A DNA stretch of 64,000 nucleotides from Diploscapter coronatus (GCA_964036155.1 OZ038422.1:69711201-69775200), one strand, 5' to 3'. Shown: positions 1 through 14,131, counted from the first letter of the stretch. A program made the numbers and translations. The notes: generated by a model not told the origin, from the sequence alone.

Positions 1-372
1 TCCTCACTCTCACATTCAGATTCTCTTCCTTTCTGCTTCATTCTCCAATTCCTTCTTCCTCTTTCTCCTTCAATTTCAATACTTCAGTTTTCATTTCGCT
101 TCTACAGTAACCTTTCTCCAAGTTTCCTTATATTTCCATGTATCAAATGTATCCAGCATAGTTACAGCCTGTAATTATGCAGGGATGAGAGGTGTTTGTG
201 AGGCAGAGACTATGAGACTTGGAGAGATTGAAACGCAAAGGGAGGGATTGCCCCGCCCATGTGAATGACTATAAGAAGGACGTGTTGTGATTGCAGCTTC
301 ACTATCAGTTTGAAGCGCCGAGCCCATTGTGCACAAGCAGCTTCATCCAACCTCTCCATCCCGTCTACCAAA
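1..372. other. 5' flank of the sulfotransferase gene
   Basis: Pyrimidine-rich at the start (runs of TTCTTCC and CTTTCTCC), then mixed sequence. I see no convincing gene; overlapping short frames here cross the sulfotransferase start region. An upstream in-frame ATG at 265 would add 36 residues to the sulfotransferase, so part of this stretch could be coding. No core promoter could be identified by eye. Confidence 0.4.
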
Positions 373-3272
373 ATGGTCAAAGTCGTGCAATTTCTCAAGC
401 ATCTCAAATTGGACACTGCGGATCTGCCCAATTGCGAGCGAACTCCGCCATGCACTCCGAAAGCGGTATGTCATTTCGTGGATCATTAATTTCAAGGCAT
501 TTTGTCCTTCCTTTCAGACCCTGTCTCCACCCGCTACTCCCTGCCCAAAAACTCCGAAAACCCCGGCCACTCCCAGTTCTCCATTCGAACTCAAAGCGAC
601 TACTTTCTGTTTCCGCAAAGGTACTCTCCACGTTTGAACTATCATTTATTATGTGCAGTTCTTTTTCTCACTCTTTCTACGTGTTTTTCTGTTTCCAATT
701 TTGGCCTCTAATCAATTCGTCAAAGTACGAAGTCCTCCTTCTTTCTTCTAATTGAATTATTGTTCAAAGTGGATTGTAGAATTGCGTCACAATTTTGTTT
801 GCAAGTTCCAAACTATGATGATCGTTTTAGGCCCAGATCGTTCTGTCGTCTATCAGCCTCATGGCCATCCAAAGCAGGCCGTCATCGATGGGGAAATTTG
901 GCCACCAATTTTTAAGCCCAAAAATGTCAGGTAAGAAAAATGTCTTATTAGCGAAGATGAATTACAAGTTTCTCTATCATCAAGCTACAAGCAGTTTTAT
1001 CAGTAATATATATGAAAAAGTTGCGGCATTAGGATAAAGGTGTATAATTCGACATAATTACAAGTTACGCAGTGTCTCTACCCACGCAAAGGCTACTGTA
1101 ATGAAAGAGAAGGAGTTATTAGGCATGAATGATTGACACAATGAGTTCAACATTTTTAAAGAGGAAGCAAAACTTGCAGAAGCGCGAAAATGATGCGAGT
1201 AGAAGACACTGACGTGTTCATTGCGACATATCCGAAATGTGGCACGACCTGGCTGCAGCACATCTGCTCCCAACTCATCAAGGGGGAGAACTACCAGGCA
1301 GGAAGGGGAAACGAGCTTTGCATGCAGAGCCCTATGATCGAGAGAATGGGAGGACAATTCACTACCACACTCAATCATCCAAGAATTCTCAAGGTACGAA
1401 AGTAAAGCTCTATGGCACTTGATTAGCTCCCTGTTTTAGACCCACTTTAACCACATGAATTGTCCGAAGAACACCAAAGCAAAATACATCTACTGCGTTA
1501 GAAACCCGAAGGATTGCCTAACTAGGTAGGCAGAGGCAGAAATAGCTGAAAAAATAAGTTTGAATAATTTCAAATCTTTAGCTACTTCCACCACAATAGG
1601 AACTTCAAAATCTACAACTGGGGTGATGGGGACTGGCAGGTTGAACAAAAATAGATGATAAGTTTAATCTAGTATCTTCAAATTGAAGGTCTTCTTCGAC
1701 TTGTTCATCAACGGCCAACTCGCATTCGGCGACTACTTCGACCATCTGCTCACGTGGCTGTCCCACCTCAACGACGAGAATGTCCTCTTCGTCAAGTACG
1801 AGGAAATGTACGCTGATTTGGAAAGTCACATCTACAAGGTATTGAAGTAACTTCTGAACTCGCAAATATCGAAGAGTGCAGATCGGTCAATTCCTTGGTG
1901 GCGAGGCTCAGAAACTAGTCGAGAATCCCGAGCGATTGGCCACCGTCGTCGCCAACAGCTCGATCGATGCGATGAAGAAGGACCAAAAAAGATGGTTCCC
2001 AGAGAACGTATTGTAAGTTTTGTAACTCATAGAAGGCATACAATAGAAAGAGAAAGAATGTAATGGAAACATCCCTTCTTGCAAAATGTTCTATACGAAA
2101 TCGATATTTATCTCTGCAAAAACTGCATGTTCTACGTCTCTACCTGCATGTAGGGGGCTACGATAACTGAAAAAGCGCATGTTTATGAGAGACCGAGGCT
2201 AGGAAACATAAGAAATATTAAGTGACGAAAAGACCTCTGTCATGCGAGAGAATGGGAAAATTCGAGGGTGTGGCTGAAGCAGGAATGGAAGAAACAACAG
2301 GGGAACGACGACTTAACGATTTGACAAATGCGACAGTTCGCACGTTGCATGGATAATTTAACCGCATTAGTTTTCCGAAGATTAATTGGCTTACTATCTT
2401 TGACAAAATAAAACGACACATTTCTGCATAGTTGAATAGAACTTGATCAAATGATTTCTTACTTTCACGTACAAATAATCGCTAATTGTGATAAGTTAAG
2501 GCGCAAAATTGTGAATAGACATCTAGCTAAGTTTCGGGGTGAAAATAAACGCATGAAAAATAGCATTCTTAGAAATCATAAAGAAGTGGAGTATACGTTT
2601 CGGTGGGAGTAAAGGGTAAATAAGTGATTAGCCAAAGAGGAAGAGACCTCCAGTCGATTCGCGCAAATGCCCTTCAATCCCTTCAATTACTCGAACCTAG
2701 AGACAGTAAGAGGGGGTGGTCATTGGTCTCTTAGATGAAGATAAGTAGGACTGCGCAAGGGGACAGAGAGTTCGAGAGAGAGAGAGGAGAAGGACAGCAT
2801 GTACCACAGCGAAAGCACTAATGATAACCAAATGATAATTACAGGAGAAAGAGCGAATTCATCCGCAAGGGAGGCAGCCGAGATTGGAAGAATCATTTCA
2901 CTCGCGAGCAGAGCGACAAAATGGACGATGTCTTCAGAACCAGACTCGCTGGCACTGTTGCTCTCAAGTAAGCATAGAAGAAGCGTCTCCGCCGAACCGC
3001 AAAATTCAATCCATATTTGCAGCTGGTGGCACTACGAAATGGCGTGGAACGATCTGCCAATCTCTCTGGACATCAACCTGTACGATGCCGATGAAGGCAT
3101 CGAGGACGAGGAAGATCTGCGCCGTGGCTCGTGCGATGCTCTCGACACTCTGCCCTCGCTGTCGGCCTCCTCATCCATGCTGTCCGTCCATCGACCTGAC
3201 CGTCGTTATTCCTACGTGTCCCTGCTGTCCACAGGATACGGCTCAGTCTGGTCTCTCGGCAGCAATCAATGA
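373..3272 (+). CDS. cytosolic sulfotransferase (SSU-1-like), 10 exons
   Basis: Transfers sulfate from PAPS to hydroxyl groups of small molecules in the cytosol. Exons: 373-465, 518-620, 831-930, 1180-1393, 1440-1525, 1582-1639, 1689-1838, 1882-2012, 2845-2967, 3023-3272; phases join to 436 codons including stop. Exon 4 holds the 5'-phosphosulfate loop YPKCGTTW (usual form YPKSGTTW), exon 5 the 3'-phosphate contact CVRNPKD, and exon 9 the second PAPS loop [12 protein letters not shown]. The middle exon [19 protein letters not shown] is typical of SULTs. Both ends are unusual: about 85 residues rich in T and P before the catalytic domain, and an acidic then serine-rich tail of about 83 residues after it. 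The long N-terminus resembles what is known of C. elegans SSU-1. Intron 8 is 832 bp, the rest mostly short. A start at 265 in the same frame is possible; 373 has the better context (CCAAAATGG). AATAAA at 3678-3683. Confidence 0.9.
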
Positions 3273-3890
3273 GCTCTTCTCCATCCCCATAACATCTCTG
3301 ATCTCGTTGTCGTTCCTTCGATCTCTCGAGCCGCATCGGCTGGTTTGCTTTAACTACGGAGTTACCGTACCCCTGTTCCTATTCTCGTTCTCCCATGCTA
3401 TCCCCCTGATTATGGTGTAATCGCGTTTTCGGCGACATTTCTGCATTATGATATCGATTGTTATGTAGCCTCGCTTGCAGTGCTTTAATTCCATATCTTC
3501 GTTCGTCTATTTACGCTGATAAGTTTGCAGTGTCCATCCATACTAATCAATTGCATATTGCTAGCTGTGCAAATTTGAGAGCCTTCCATATCCTTTCCTT
3601 GCTCTCCCAAACGTGTGATCTGAAACAATAACCGATGATGCATTACAAGACCGGTGAATGTTTTCACGACCGATGTTAATAAATAAACGAGTGTGTTAAA
3701 TTGTTGAGTTCAATTTGAAAAATTTATTATCGAATTCCTAGAAACGCAACCCGAATTTGAAATACTCGTAGAAGTTTATAAGAGAAATTGAAAGAATGAT
3801 AAAATTATGGTGAAAGCAAAAGATTGATTTGATAGCAATGAAATGGAAAATGTGATTAGATGAAAATAAAATTCTCGAAAACTAAATAAG
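3273..3890. other. intergenic, convergent gene ends
   Basis: Sits between the ends of the sulfotransferase (+) and the proposed terminal exon of the K2P channel (-). Contains AATAAATAAA at 3678-3687 as a likely poly(A) signal for the plus-strand gene. Nothing else recognised. Confidence 0.5.
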
Positions 3891-6800
3891 TTATACGATG
3901 TCGTCCGCATTCGTATTTGGCTCCTCAAGAATCGATTCGTCAGTTTTCGATACTCGCTTCTTTTTGCCAGCTGATCTATCTTTACGGCTCAAACTTGGTT
4001 CATAACCAGAGTCGTGCATAGACGTAGATCTGAATTTGTTGAAACACATGTTGGTTGCATAATCAATGGAGAGTTTTGTAAAATCCTGATATTTCTTTTT
4101 ATCATCATCAACAACATTCTGACAGTATTCACTTTCACAGTGCTTTGCTCTCTTTGCCTTGTCCGGCGAAGCCCTCTAAAAATTGACTCAACAATAGATT
4201 TTTTCTAACTTTACATGAATTTCTTTGAAAATATTCTGTTTATACTGTCGAGTATAGTTTTAGGAGTTTTCAGTGAAGAAATGTTATTAAAATAATGCAT
4301 AGATAGGAAGTTATAGCAGTTTTTTTTTTTGTGAAAAAAGACGCCGGACAGCTCAAAGCACTGATTTGATTCCGAAAATTTGTCTGGGTTTATTCAAGTT
4401 CTCCTATCAAAAGGGAAAAATTTACCCATTTTTGCGTTTATTTTTCAAATCGTGTAATTTCTATTATTTATAGTGGCTAACAGAGTTTGGAGCTAAATCG
4501 AAATTTTAAAATGAAGTATAAAATCATTCATAATTTGCGAATATTTGTGAAGCTTCGCAGATTTGTAAGAATTAGTCTCTTAGAAATGCGCCAAACTTCA
4601 TCGCGAATCATTCGTGAAAAGTCAGTTCGCGTTTCATCTTAAAATTGGAGTGTTTTTAAACTTTGAATGATCACTGTATGGATGCTCACTCCGACAAGTA
4701 AAAATCTTTAATACCGAAGTTTAATTTAACGTGCGCATACTTGTTCACAGTTCACAATAAACTATCTACCTGCTAGAAATGGTTGAAGTATCGAAGTCAG
4801 TGGGCATTAGACCACACAGCCTTGCCAGTCGCTCGCTGTTCCTACTATCTGAATCTGCTCCACTATGACGGCTATGCTCTACTGAGCTACTAAATTTGCA
4901 CCATTAAAATAGTCGTTGAATAAAAAAGACAGTACGTTAGTTCGGAATCTGAAGAATAGTGCTTTGAAACGGTGAGACTGGGGGAAGGAGTGATTTGTTC
5001 GGCCAGGGAGGGAAGCTGGGTTTGGATGCGAAGCTGAAGCGATAGATGGAAATAAAGGAGCAACGAGGAAAAATAGATCGTGGAACGACAATTATCGACC
5101 GATTAGCTAGGATCTCCTAGTAGATATATCGGAATGGTGTTTCGGGCAATTTTTTATGCAGAAATGCCATCATTAGGCTCGAAAAAAACTTTTGTAAAGA
5201 AAAGCAAAATTTAAAAGTTTGCTAAAAAAAAATTCATCGCCTAAAAAGAGCGCATTCTGGAAATGTTTCAAACTGCATGTCCATTACTACGGGTACATTT
5301 TTTTTTTTTGGTTTTTCTTGGCATAAATAAATTTCGCCAGATTTATCGTCAATCTAGATTGAAGTTCTTTTTTTAACATTTGAGCTTGAAGGGTACTTCC
5401 TTCCAAAATTTGTAACTTCAAACTACTATTTTATTATAAAGGCGCGTTATTGCAAAAGGACGGAGCTTGGGAACTTGACCAATTAGTCAACCATTCGATT
5501 TTATGGTCCATTTTTAACAAGCGCGTTTTCACCCGATATCGGTCGTTCTTGGTTCACTTTGGTGAAATCAAATCTACAAACCAGAGTGGGACTTTTTCGA
5601 GGAGTTGGAGGAATCGGAGTGGAGACGATGAGGGAAAATTTCGGGGGCAGAACCAATTCGTCTTCATCCATCTAATATGAAATTTATACTGAAACTTTGA
5701 CGAAAAATGTTTCATACTCTCATCATCGAACAAGTGGAAAGTCGATTTGTTGAAGGAGTTGAAGGATCAGAATAGTCGAACTAAATAGCTTCATCGAGAT
5801 TCTTACAATTACCTGAACCAAACCCTAAGATCGCAGTATGCATTGGACATGAGTGAATCGTCATCCACGACGACAGAATTCGATGTGTTTACGGTAGAAA
5901 ATGATGATGTTGAGTCTATATTTAAATTGAGTAATAAGATAAAAACGATGAAATTTACCAATTCGCATGCACCGCCTTCGGTACGAACTTAGTTTCCTCA
6001 GTTTCGGTTCAATAATTCCTTCCATATCAGTCTGACAACTCACTAAAACTAAAACATATCAATATCACACTCTCTATTCTAACCGGTTGCGAATTTCCTC
6101 TGCGGCGCTGCAGTTTCATCGATGATTTTACCGAGTCGTTCACTGTGCAGGAATTTCGAGAAGATCATCGATCTTTAATATCGAATTCCTCGTGATTGCA
6201 GATAAAAATAGAACAAGGTCACTACCGTAAATCATTTCCCTGTGGTTTGATTTTCTCGAGTGTTTGAATCGTTTTGAAGAGTGGCTTGTTGTGTTGGAAA
6301 TGATATCGACTGTGAGGAAGAACTTTCTTTGAATCACGACGGGATCCTTCAAATTAAAAATTAATAAAGACAGACTTTGATCGTCAGAAACATCCTAGGG
6401 TATTATTGTCGACACTTCGTAAACGTTTCTCTGATAAAACGCGCTTTGAAGTAAAGCTAAAACGGCGGGGGATATTCAGTCGATGGAACTTAGCTTTTCT
6501 CTTCATTACTCCCAAAAACGAAGCGCTCTCTGATTGTTTAGCGATCACTTTCGGTTTTTAGCTCTTGAACACATTTGTATCAAAGAAAAGTTTTATGGAA
6601 GAGTCAACGATTGAAACCATTCGGCTGCTTACAGTGAAAAGCCCCTCGATTGCATTACTAATCAACACCGTGTTAGCTCGATTTGACAAATAAACAAGAA
6701 ATGGAAGAAATTATCTAGATTACGATTTTTTCAAACATAAAATAACTCACCGAGACTACTTTGCTTACTGACAACGCTGGTCTGTCTATGTGCCATGGAA

Positions 6801-9800
6801 ACTGGCGTAGGGATTTGCCCCTCGTGAACGGTCACTTCGGACGCTCTGGCCCTCTGCAATCTGTCTGCTTCCCCTTCCTCCACAATCGTTTCTATAGCCT
6901 CTTCTGGCTCCTCTTCTTCTTCTTCATCGCTTTCTTCCACCTTTCCCAAACGAGAGGCCAGTAAATTATTCGCGATTCTGCATTTTTATTTCATGAATAG
7001 ACCTGTTTCTTTCAAAACTCTTTAAAATACCTTTCAGCGAACCAGCCTTTTGCTTCAGCGAATAGCCCACTTTCTGTTGTCACTTTCTTCATAGGCAAAG
7101 TCAGAAGGTTGCCTAGAAGCGTTTTATACTGATAATTGTTGCTTTCGAATAAGATACAGACCCGACATTTTGAATTCAAGAGGCATTGCCTCCTCATCTA
7201 AAAACTCATCATTCGCGACAATTTCAGCCATTTTTTCTATCTCCTCGATGTACTCGTCTAATAGACGATCAAGCAACCGTTCCAAAGCAGCCTAAATAAT
7301 TGCTATTTGTTCATCAAATTGGGAATAAAATACTCTTAAAATATGATAAGAAAAAAAATCCAGAATGAATTATGAGAAATTTAATGATTATCGTCCGAGA
7401 AATTATTAGAATATAAGTGTAAAACAAAATTAAAGATATGAAAAAGTATGCGCTTCTTAATATTGAATTTGATGGAAGAATTACTACTAAATCATTGAAA
7501 TATTCCCAAATCAGCTGTAAAAATGTGATATTTTAAGTAAAAAATCATCTATATTCGTAAAATTCTTCAAAAGTTTGGACAGCATAGCGTATTTTAAATC
7601 GAATCTATCGAAAATCATTTACTGTAACAAAGAAAATCGGTCATTCCATCGAGTGTAATATTGAATAGGGGGTAAGATAAAATTGAACTAGTTCGAAATT
7701 GTAATTCTTATTCCAAATTCTGAAAATAATTATATCTATATAATAGTCTAAATTAATTCATATTTGGGCATGAGACTGATCGGAATTCCGGCTCCAATGG
7801 ATTTTTGGCTTCATAATTCCGATTTCGATTCCGAGTCGTAGAAAATTTTAACTCCGATTCCTATTCTGAGACTTTTTAAAATTGAAACTTCGAACAGGCC
7901 TATCTCAGGACAAAATGAATACATTTGTTCCCTTCATTTTTTCAAACAGATTGTGATCAGCCTAAACGAAAATACAGAAAACATCAATTTGTTTTCTCAA
8001 TTAAAAACCAATTATTTTTAGCTTTTTTTTTTTTAAATTGCATTCTTGCAAGTTTTCTGCCATTCATTCAGATCTTTTCACAAAAGAGGACCTGTCACAG
8101 GTCACCTGTTTGCAGTGATTTAGATTAGATATCCCAGAGCCAATTTCCCCATTAACTGGGTGATTTAATGAGCTGCGGATGAAATAATGATGAAGCAAAT
8201 GATGCAACACGCGAAAAGAGGAAAGATGAATGAGTATTTGAAAAGAGATTAGGGAAGATTATTACTGCAAGAAACAAATTTGTAGCACTTTTAAAATCAT
8301 GAAGTTGGCTTTTTCAGATTATAAACTTTACAATAAACTACCTGAATGAGGTTGAAGCACATGGAGAGGAGAGCCAAACCAACCAGAATCAGAATGAAAT
8401 TCAAAATCATATAATCGACATTGTGGAAAACAACATCGCCCAAACCGACGGTCGAAATACTGACAAAGTAAAAATATATTGCAGTTAGAAATCCTGAATT
8501 ATTTACATTGTTATTCTGCTGGAGTTGATCGAATGCTCTTCATCAAATAATTATGCTCAGAAAAACAAACCCCATTCCTGCTCCCAGATACAGAAGAGAA
8601 GCGACGAGAACAAGATCCATAGAGATAGAATAGCCAGTGCTATCGAAATGGGAAATGCACTTTCCAGATTTGCATTCATACGATTCTGCAATTTCTTCAT
8701 CGCTAATCGTATTTTCTACCAAATCTTCAGACCTGTTTCATTGCATCCTCGTTTTCGTTCAGGTTTACTTCAGCAGTCAGTTCGGCTTTTTGACTATCAG
8801 TCTTGATAAACCCCTAGAATTATTGCCATTTTTTCTTGTGTAACGTGAGGAAAAGTAAAAAAAAAAAACAAATAAAATTTCTTTGTTTTGATTTTTTCTT
8901 TAAATCCAATCTTTTTCCCATTATTAATGAGTCAGAAGTGACCATGACATTGGTTTCATAATTGATTAATCAAGTTCAGAAGTTTCATAAATTTGTCTGG
9001 CAAACACTGATCTTCAGATTGTCATAATTGGAATTGAAAATAACGAACCCCACTGATTCATGAGTCAATTATGCATCAAAATAGAATTACTTGGAAAGGC
9101 ATGGATAGCTTTTTAATTGGAGCTGTCTCAGCGATTTTTCGTCTCGACGTTCGCAATCTTTTGTAGAGTTTCCTCAATCCACGCGAAAGCAGTCGTCCCA
9201 TGTCCTGCAGAAAATTGCATGAGGCGAAGCAATGTATAATCAAAATGACGTACCTTGAGTATTAATAGAAATATTGGAATGCCGAACAGAATGTAGAAGA
9301 TCGAAGCAACACGGCCTCCAACAGTTTGGGTGATAGGCACACCATATCATAAAACCACATTTTTTTCAATTTATTCAAAGATGCTTCAGTTAAAAAAGCT
9401 ACCTATTGTTGTGTAAAGCTGACCAGCGTAGAACATGGCACCTGAGATAAGGTGCAAATCATCACAAAATTTCGATGGAAAATCATGCGTTCAAAATAAT
9501 CTAACTTTACAAAGGAAATATATTATTAACATATTTGTCAAGTTTAAATAAAGTTTAATTTATGGAACTAGAAATCATCTCAGAAAGAAATATTTCGAGA
9601 TGTCATTTTCAAGATATATATTTCATAATCGCTACAAATATTACCTAACCAACTCCATGGCGATTCTTTTGTCCTTTCATTAATCACCTCCTGCAAGTTA
9701 GTCTCCTCCAGAAAATATAGCAATGCCTCACGAGCATGTTGGACCTAACATCTCCAAGGATCTATTTATGAGTCAATCATTTTCAATTACCTGTTTCTGT

Positions 9801-10732
9801 CTATCAGTTTTCAAAATTATATCGTCGCATCTAACTTCTAGCATGCGTTCGGCCACCTATAATTTTAAATGAAGTATGGAGCATTGGAATTTGATAAAAA
9901 TCATAATTTTATTTCACATAAAATATGATTTCTTTCTTTTAGCTTCTCCCTATGACTCAAAATGTTCAATCTTCTGTTCATATTCGTATAGTACGGAGCG
10001 AATGACCCGAGTGGTCTGCAGCCATTCTTGCAGTCTGCATTTGATGGTCTCATTTTCGCACTTTCTTCTCGATGCTGCCCTTCGCAACCAATTAGTTATT
10101 TCTTCCAGCCCAGTCTGTTCTGTTTTCCCTTCCCCCATCTCCTTGTCCGCAGTAGTTTCATGGCTTTTCACACTTTGCCTCTCGTTTGCTCTCACAACTC
10201 ATCACAAACATCGGCAATCAGGCCAATCGGGCCGATCTGCAGGCCAATTCATCGATCATGAAACCAGACGGATGGGCATCTTAACGGCCGCCTCTGCCTC
10301 TGCCTGCCCTGGCATTCCTCTTCCCTCTCATTCTTCATCCGCTTCTTCACCTCATTCTCAATCTATCAGCTGTTTTGTTCATCTTTTTGCCACTCGAACG
10401 CGATTTTGATAATATTGACGAGTTCATCATTTCGAGCATCCATCACATGAACAACAGACTAGAAAAGCGAGGAATGGGGAGTGCAAAACAGACCTGGTCC
10501 ATGGAGTCGTTGACGAACTGCTTATATTTCTTCCTCGATTCATTGTCGTTTTCAGATTCGAAGGCTCGAAAAATTGCAGCTCCAAGGAGAGTATATGAAA
10601 GGAGAATGATGAATGGAAGCCACGTGCTAAATGATAATGATGATGCAGAAAAGAACAAACAGCGAAAGAATGGGCCTACCTAACTTTGAACTTCTGATAG
10701 ACCCATTTGAGCCGACTGAAGATGCGAAACAT
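3891..10732 (-). CDS. two-pore-domain potassium channel (TWK/K2P family)
   Basis: Plasma-membrane leak K+ channel. It starts at 10732 (MFRIFSRLKWVYQKFKV, exon 10680-10732). Exon 10494-10626 carries M1 (WLPFIILLSYTLLGAAIF). Extracellular-loop exons between about 9730 and 10460 are present but their exact borders are unclear. The exon ending at 9403 and the one starting at 9348 give the first filter TTIGYG and M2. The next exon (about 9070-9204) is a basic M2-M3 loop. About 8560-8690 gives M3 and FCIWEQEWG; 8342 to about 8490 gives the second filter TVGLGD and M4. Cytosolic tail exons are 7162-7291, 7031-7112 and 6751-6977, the last very acidic. An exon at 3891-4029 (SMHDSGYEPSLSRKDRS... ending ADDIV, stop) has acceptor and stop, but needs an unseen linker exon, so its link to this gene is tentative. 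The intron inside the first filter lacks AG (see findings). Confidence 0.82.
4030..6750. other. K2P tail intron or intergenic region
   Basis: Lies between the last secure K2P exon and the tentative terminal exon. A minus-strand stretch at about 5813-5877 (frame SVVVDDDSLMSNAYCDL) is followed by a GTAATT donor and could be one linker exon. Otherwise I see no supported gene; poly-T and A tracts and short frames only. Confidence 0.3.
7772..7890. repeat. ATTCCGATTCCGA-type dispersed repeat
   Basis: Contains GGAATTCCGGCTCCAAT, AATTCCGATTTCGATTCCGA and AACTCCGATTCC, the same unit vocabulary as sequences near 13.2, 17.6, 20.3 and 52.9 kb. It lies in a K2P intron. Probably the remains of a foldback element; edges approximate. 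Confidence 0.4.
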
Positions 10733-11686
10733 CGAAAAGAGGTCGTCTGGGATACAGAATTAAGGGGTTTTCGTTTGTTGAGTCGTCTGAAAACAAACCA
10801 TTGGGATAATTTAAAGATAGCTGGTAAAGTTAGGCAAAAATAAGGAGGAAAAGTGGATGAAGTTGAGGTAAATAAACGGACAACGTGAAGAGATGAACAG
10901 ACAATTAATCAGAAACGGGGAGAGGAAGGTGCAGAAAATGGAGCAAATGAGGATGAGTGATAGAGAAAATTAAGAAAATACGACAAAAATGAACAAACGA
11001 GTGAACAGAAACCGGGCACATGAAACAGGGCTATTGACGTTCCAATTGCCTTGCCTCTGGCAGCTCCTCATCTCCATTCTCCTGTCACTACATTTCAAAT
11101 CTTCTCCCATCTATTTTTCCTGTTTGTTTTTATTTCGAATGCTGTTTCTCTACTGCAGTTGTCGTGTTCATTTGCGTCTCTCCGTCATTCGACACCTATA
11201 CTTTGAAATGCCTACAACTCGAGTAGTTCGTACAAGAAAGATAAAAGTTAGAACGACACTTCTCAGCACACTGATAAGCTATACGTTACAGAGACAGGCT
11301 ATGATAATTCAGAGCTTATTCATCCATAGATACTGAAAGAAACAAACATAAAGACAATTCTCACAATTCAGATGATGACTCGTATCGACTTCATTACGTC
11401 GAATCCTATCAACTACAAGTGCATCTCCAGACTCTCCTCGTCTTCTGCCAGCTCCATTTCGCCCGTTGTTTCCCAGCTTCATCTGCTTCATTCTCACCTC
11501 ACAAGTACCATTTTCACAACGAGTGGCTATTCCTATCCTCACAAACAAATGTTAGAAAGAGCAACACATTTCGAAACCCCAAAAATAAACCGAAAACAAA
11601 ACTAATTCATCTTACAACAGAAATGATAAACTGCTATCTATCATTGATTTGATTGGACAAATGCCAAGGCATGTTTATATTTCGCG

Positions 11687-11704
11687 TGTGTGTGTGTGTG
11701 TGTG
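11687..11704. repeat. (TG)n microsatellite
   Basis: Uninterrupted GTGTGTGT run of about nine units in intergenic DNA. Confidence 0.85.
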
Positions 11705-13205
11705 AAGAGAGTCAGGAATGAAAGAAGTCAAAAATGACAGAAGATAAAACAATTGTCAAGGCTATAAAAATAGCAATGAATGCGTTAAAATGGGTAATGA
11801 AAACCTCCATCGTGGAAATATAGAAGTAGTATTACTCTGAATTGTTACAGTAAAGTGGAAGAACAATCCGAGTGGGGTCCATGAAAAATGAAGAAGCCAA
11901 AATAAAAGTGTGAAAAAGTGAGAGGAGGGAAGTTGGAGTGAAGAAACGGAGGATGGAGAAGTGTGGCAAAGGGTAAGAAGAATGAATGGGAGGCCTGAGG
12001 GGTGGGTGAGACGAGAGGAAAAGCTGCTAAACACACACCTGCAGAGAGGGGAAGGTCCCAAAATCTCTACCAACAATTAGATGGATTAAGGAGAACGCAG
12101 GACGAAGAAAACATCGAACTATGAATGGTTTTTGCCTAATGAAATAAACGTTTTTTTTTCATAATTCTTTCAATTCAATTTCTGATCTAGATTTCTAGGC
12201 TATCACATTCGACCGCATTTCTGCATTGAAATGTAATGAATTACCTCTGTGGCAGCTATTTTCATGCATTATCTTTGATTTCCAGGCTTGTGAATTCATT
12301 CTCACTTAGCGACAGACTAGTGTGACAATCTATCCTCCAGAGACACATTTTTCATTCGAACGTTTTGCCACTGCCAAGTGTTGCCGGATTCAAAATTAGA
12401 AACAAAAACAAGCAAGCAAAACTTATGATTAAAATTGTTCAAAGTTCATAATTTGCAAAGAAGTATGAACATGAATCACCCATTTTCTCTACATAAACTT
12501 AGGGTATTCTTTCAAATTAAATTTCGTCTAAATTCATTTTCGCTATCAAATATGAGAAGTAATTAATGAAAATTGCAGCCATGTCCTTCATATATCTCAA
12601 ATATTTCAATCAGTTTTCGCCGCAGAGGAAATATTTTACGAGTAAATAAATTTATCTGCCAAAATCATATGAGCGTGTGTAAATGAGAATCTCAAATCTG
12701 CAGATGACCAAAATTCAGTTCAGAAAAAATCTTGTTAATGGCGAGACTTTAAAGTGAGAAGATTATGTATAAGATATAACGATTTCTCGAGTAGAATAAT
12801 TTCTTGGATGAAACTCTCAAATTTAGCACATTTTGGGTTCATGGAAGAATGAGCTGAGAAACTCGAAATCCCAAGTGTAAAACTAATGAATAACATCATA
12901 TCATCGTCTATGATGTTATGATAAGCTATACAAATTCAATTTAAACTATAGTGTGTTTAATAATTTTATAATATCTTTTCGTAAAATGATAAAATGTTCT
13001 TTTCTAGATTTTAATATTGAAAATAGAGAAGTTCTAAGTTCTGATTTCGTCTTCAAATTTTCATTTTTAGACAAAAGAAACATATAATTTTCGCTTTTGG
13101 CTGATTAAAAATATGATTAATTCTGTTTCCGAAATTTTTACACTTCTAATATCGATCTGAATTTTTAAAATTTCAATATTGAAAATGTATGTTTGATAAA
13201 TATCT

Positions 13206-13429
13206 AGAGGTGTGTGGAATTCCTATCCTCTTAAAAAACGATTCCAGGTGTTTGGAGCTTTAAATTCCGATTCTGATCTTAGTCAAACTTTAACTTCGAT
13301 TCCGGGTCATACTAAAATCAGTTCCGACTCGATTCCGGAAGATGAAAAATTAAATTTCAATTCAATAGGAGTCACGAAAAATTTCAATTGCAACTCCAAT
13401 TCTTTCAAAATCAAGCTCATCACACTCCT
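13206..13429. mobile_element. foldback/MITE-like element
   Basis: Bounded by AGGTGTGTGGAATTCC on the left and CATCACACTCCT on the right, an imperfect terminal inverted repeat. The interior has multiple ATTCCGATTC / AATTGCAACTCC units. The 93-codon frame across it is a by-product of the repeat, not a gene. Confidence 0.45.
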
Positions 13430-14131
13430 GATAAATATGTGTATGGATTTAGAAGGTTTGTATACTCTTAGAAGTCTTATTGAAAATTTCTAACTAATAT
13501 CGAATAAATAAAAACTAATTCGAGTTTGTCATATTGGTTACTCTTGTATGATATAATGCCAAATTCTAGGTACTCATTCTGTCATTTTCAAATGACATCA
13601 AGAGCTTTGTGAGACGTACGATAATTACTACGAAGATAAATAAATAAAAAGTAATATACAGTTTTTCTTTTCGAAATCTACTTTTTCTAGATGTAATTAC
13701 AACTATTTAACGTTTAGTATATAGAGCATGACAACTTCATATTTTTTATCACGAACGAAATTCATGGAATAAAAATAGCGTTCAAGGTGTGCTATCAGAG
13801 ATTGCAGTGTGAAGAGTGATTTAGGAAACCATGCATGCATCTTTATCATTGCATTGAATCATTTTGCGCTAGCACTGGATCATCGCTTTATTTGAGAATT
13901 TGATCAATTTTGCATTTGTTAGTTTTTGACTGCGAGAAGAGAAAGATCCATTGCATCGATACTCCTCATCATTCGGTCCTCTCCATATGAACAAATACAA
14001 TCCCTCCCTATCTCTTTATTTTTTAAGTCTTGGTTAGCCCTTGTCATCATTATTCACGATTTATTTGGTCTATTTGAAGGTATGATTTTGTTACAAATTT
14101 AAGCCTTACGTGTCATAAAGTTCTTCAGATA

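Larger units (their letters stand above)
10733..14131. other. large intergenic region between divergent genes
   Basis: Separates the 5' ends of the K2P channel (-) and the methyltransferase (+), so it should hold both promoters. Contains a short TG dinucleotide run near 11688-11704, pyrimidine/purine-biased stretches at 11.3-12.1 kb, and a foldback-like element near 13.2-13.4 kb. Open frames here are compositionally biased and have no recognisable domain. I see no supported gene. Confidence 0.45.

Noticed and set aside
11762..12076. 104-codon minus-strand frame
   Set aside because: Purine-rich DNA read backwards gives S/F/L/H runs; no start context, splice partner or domain.
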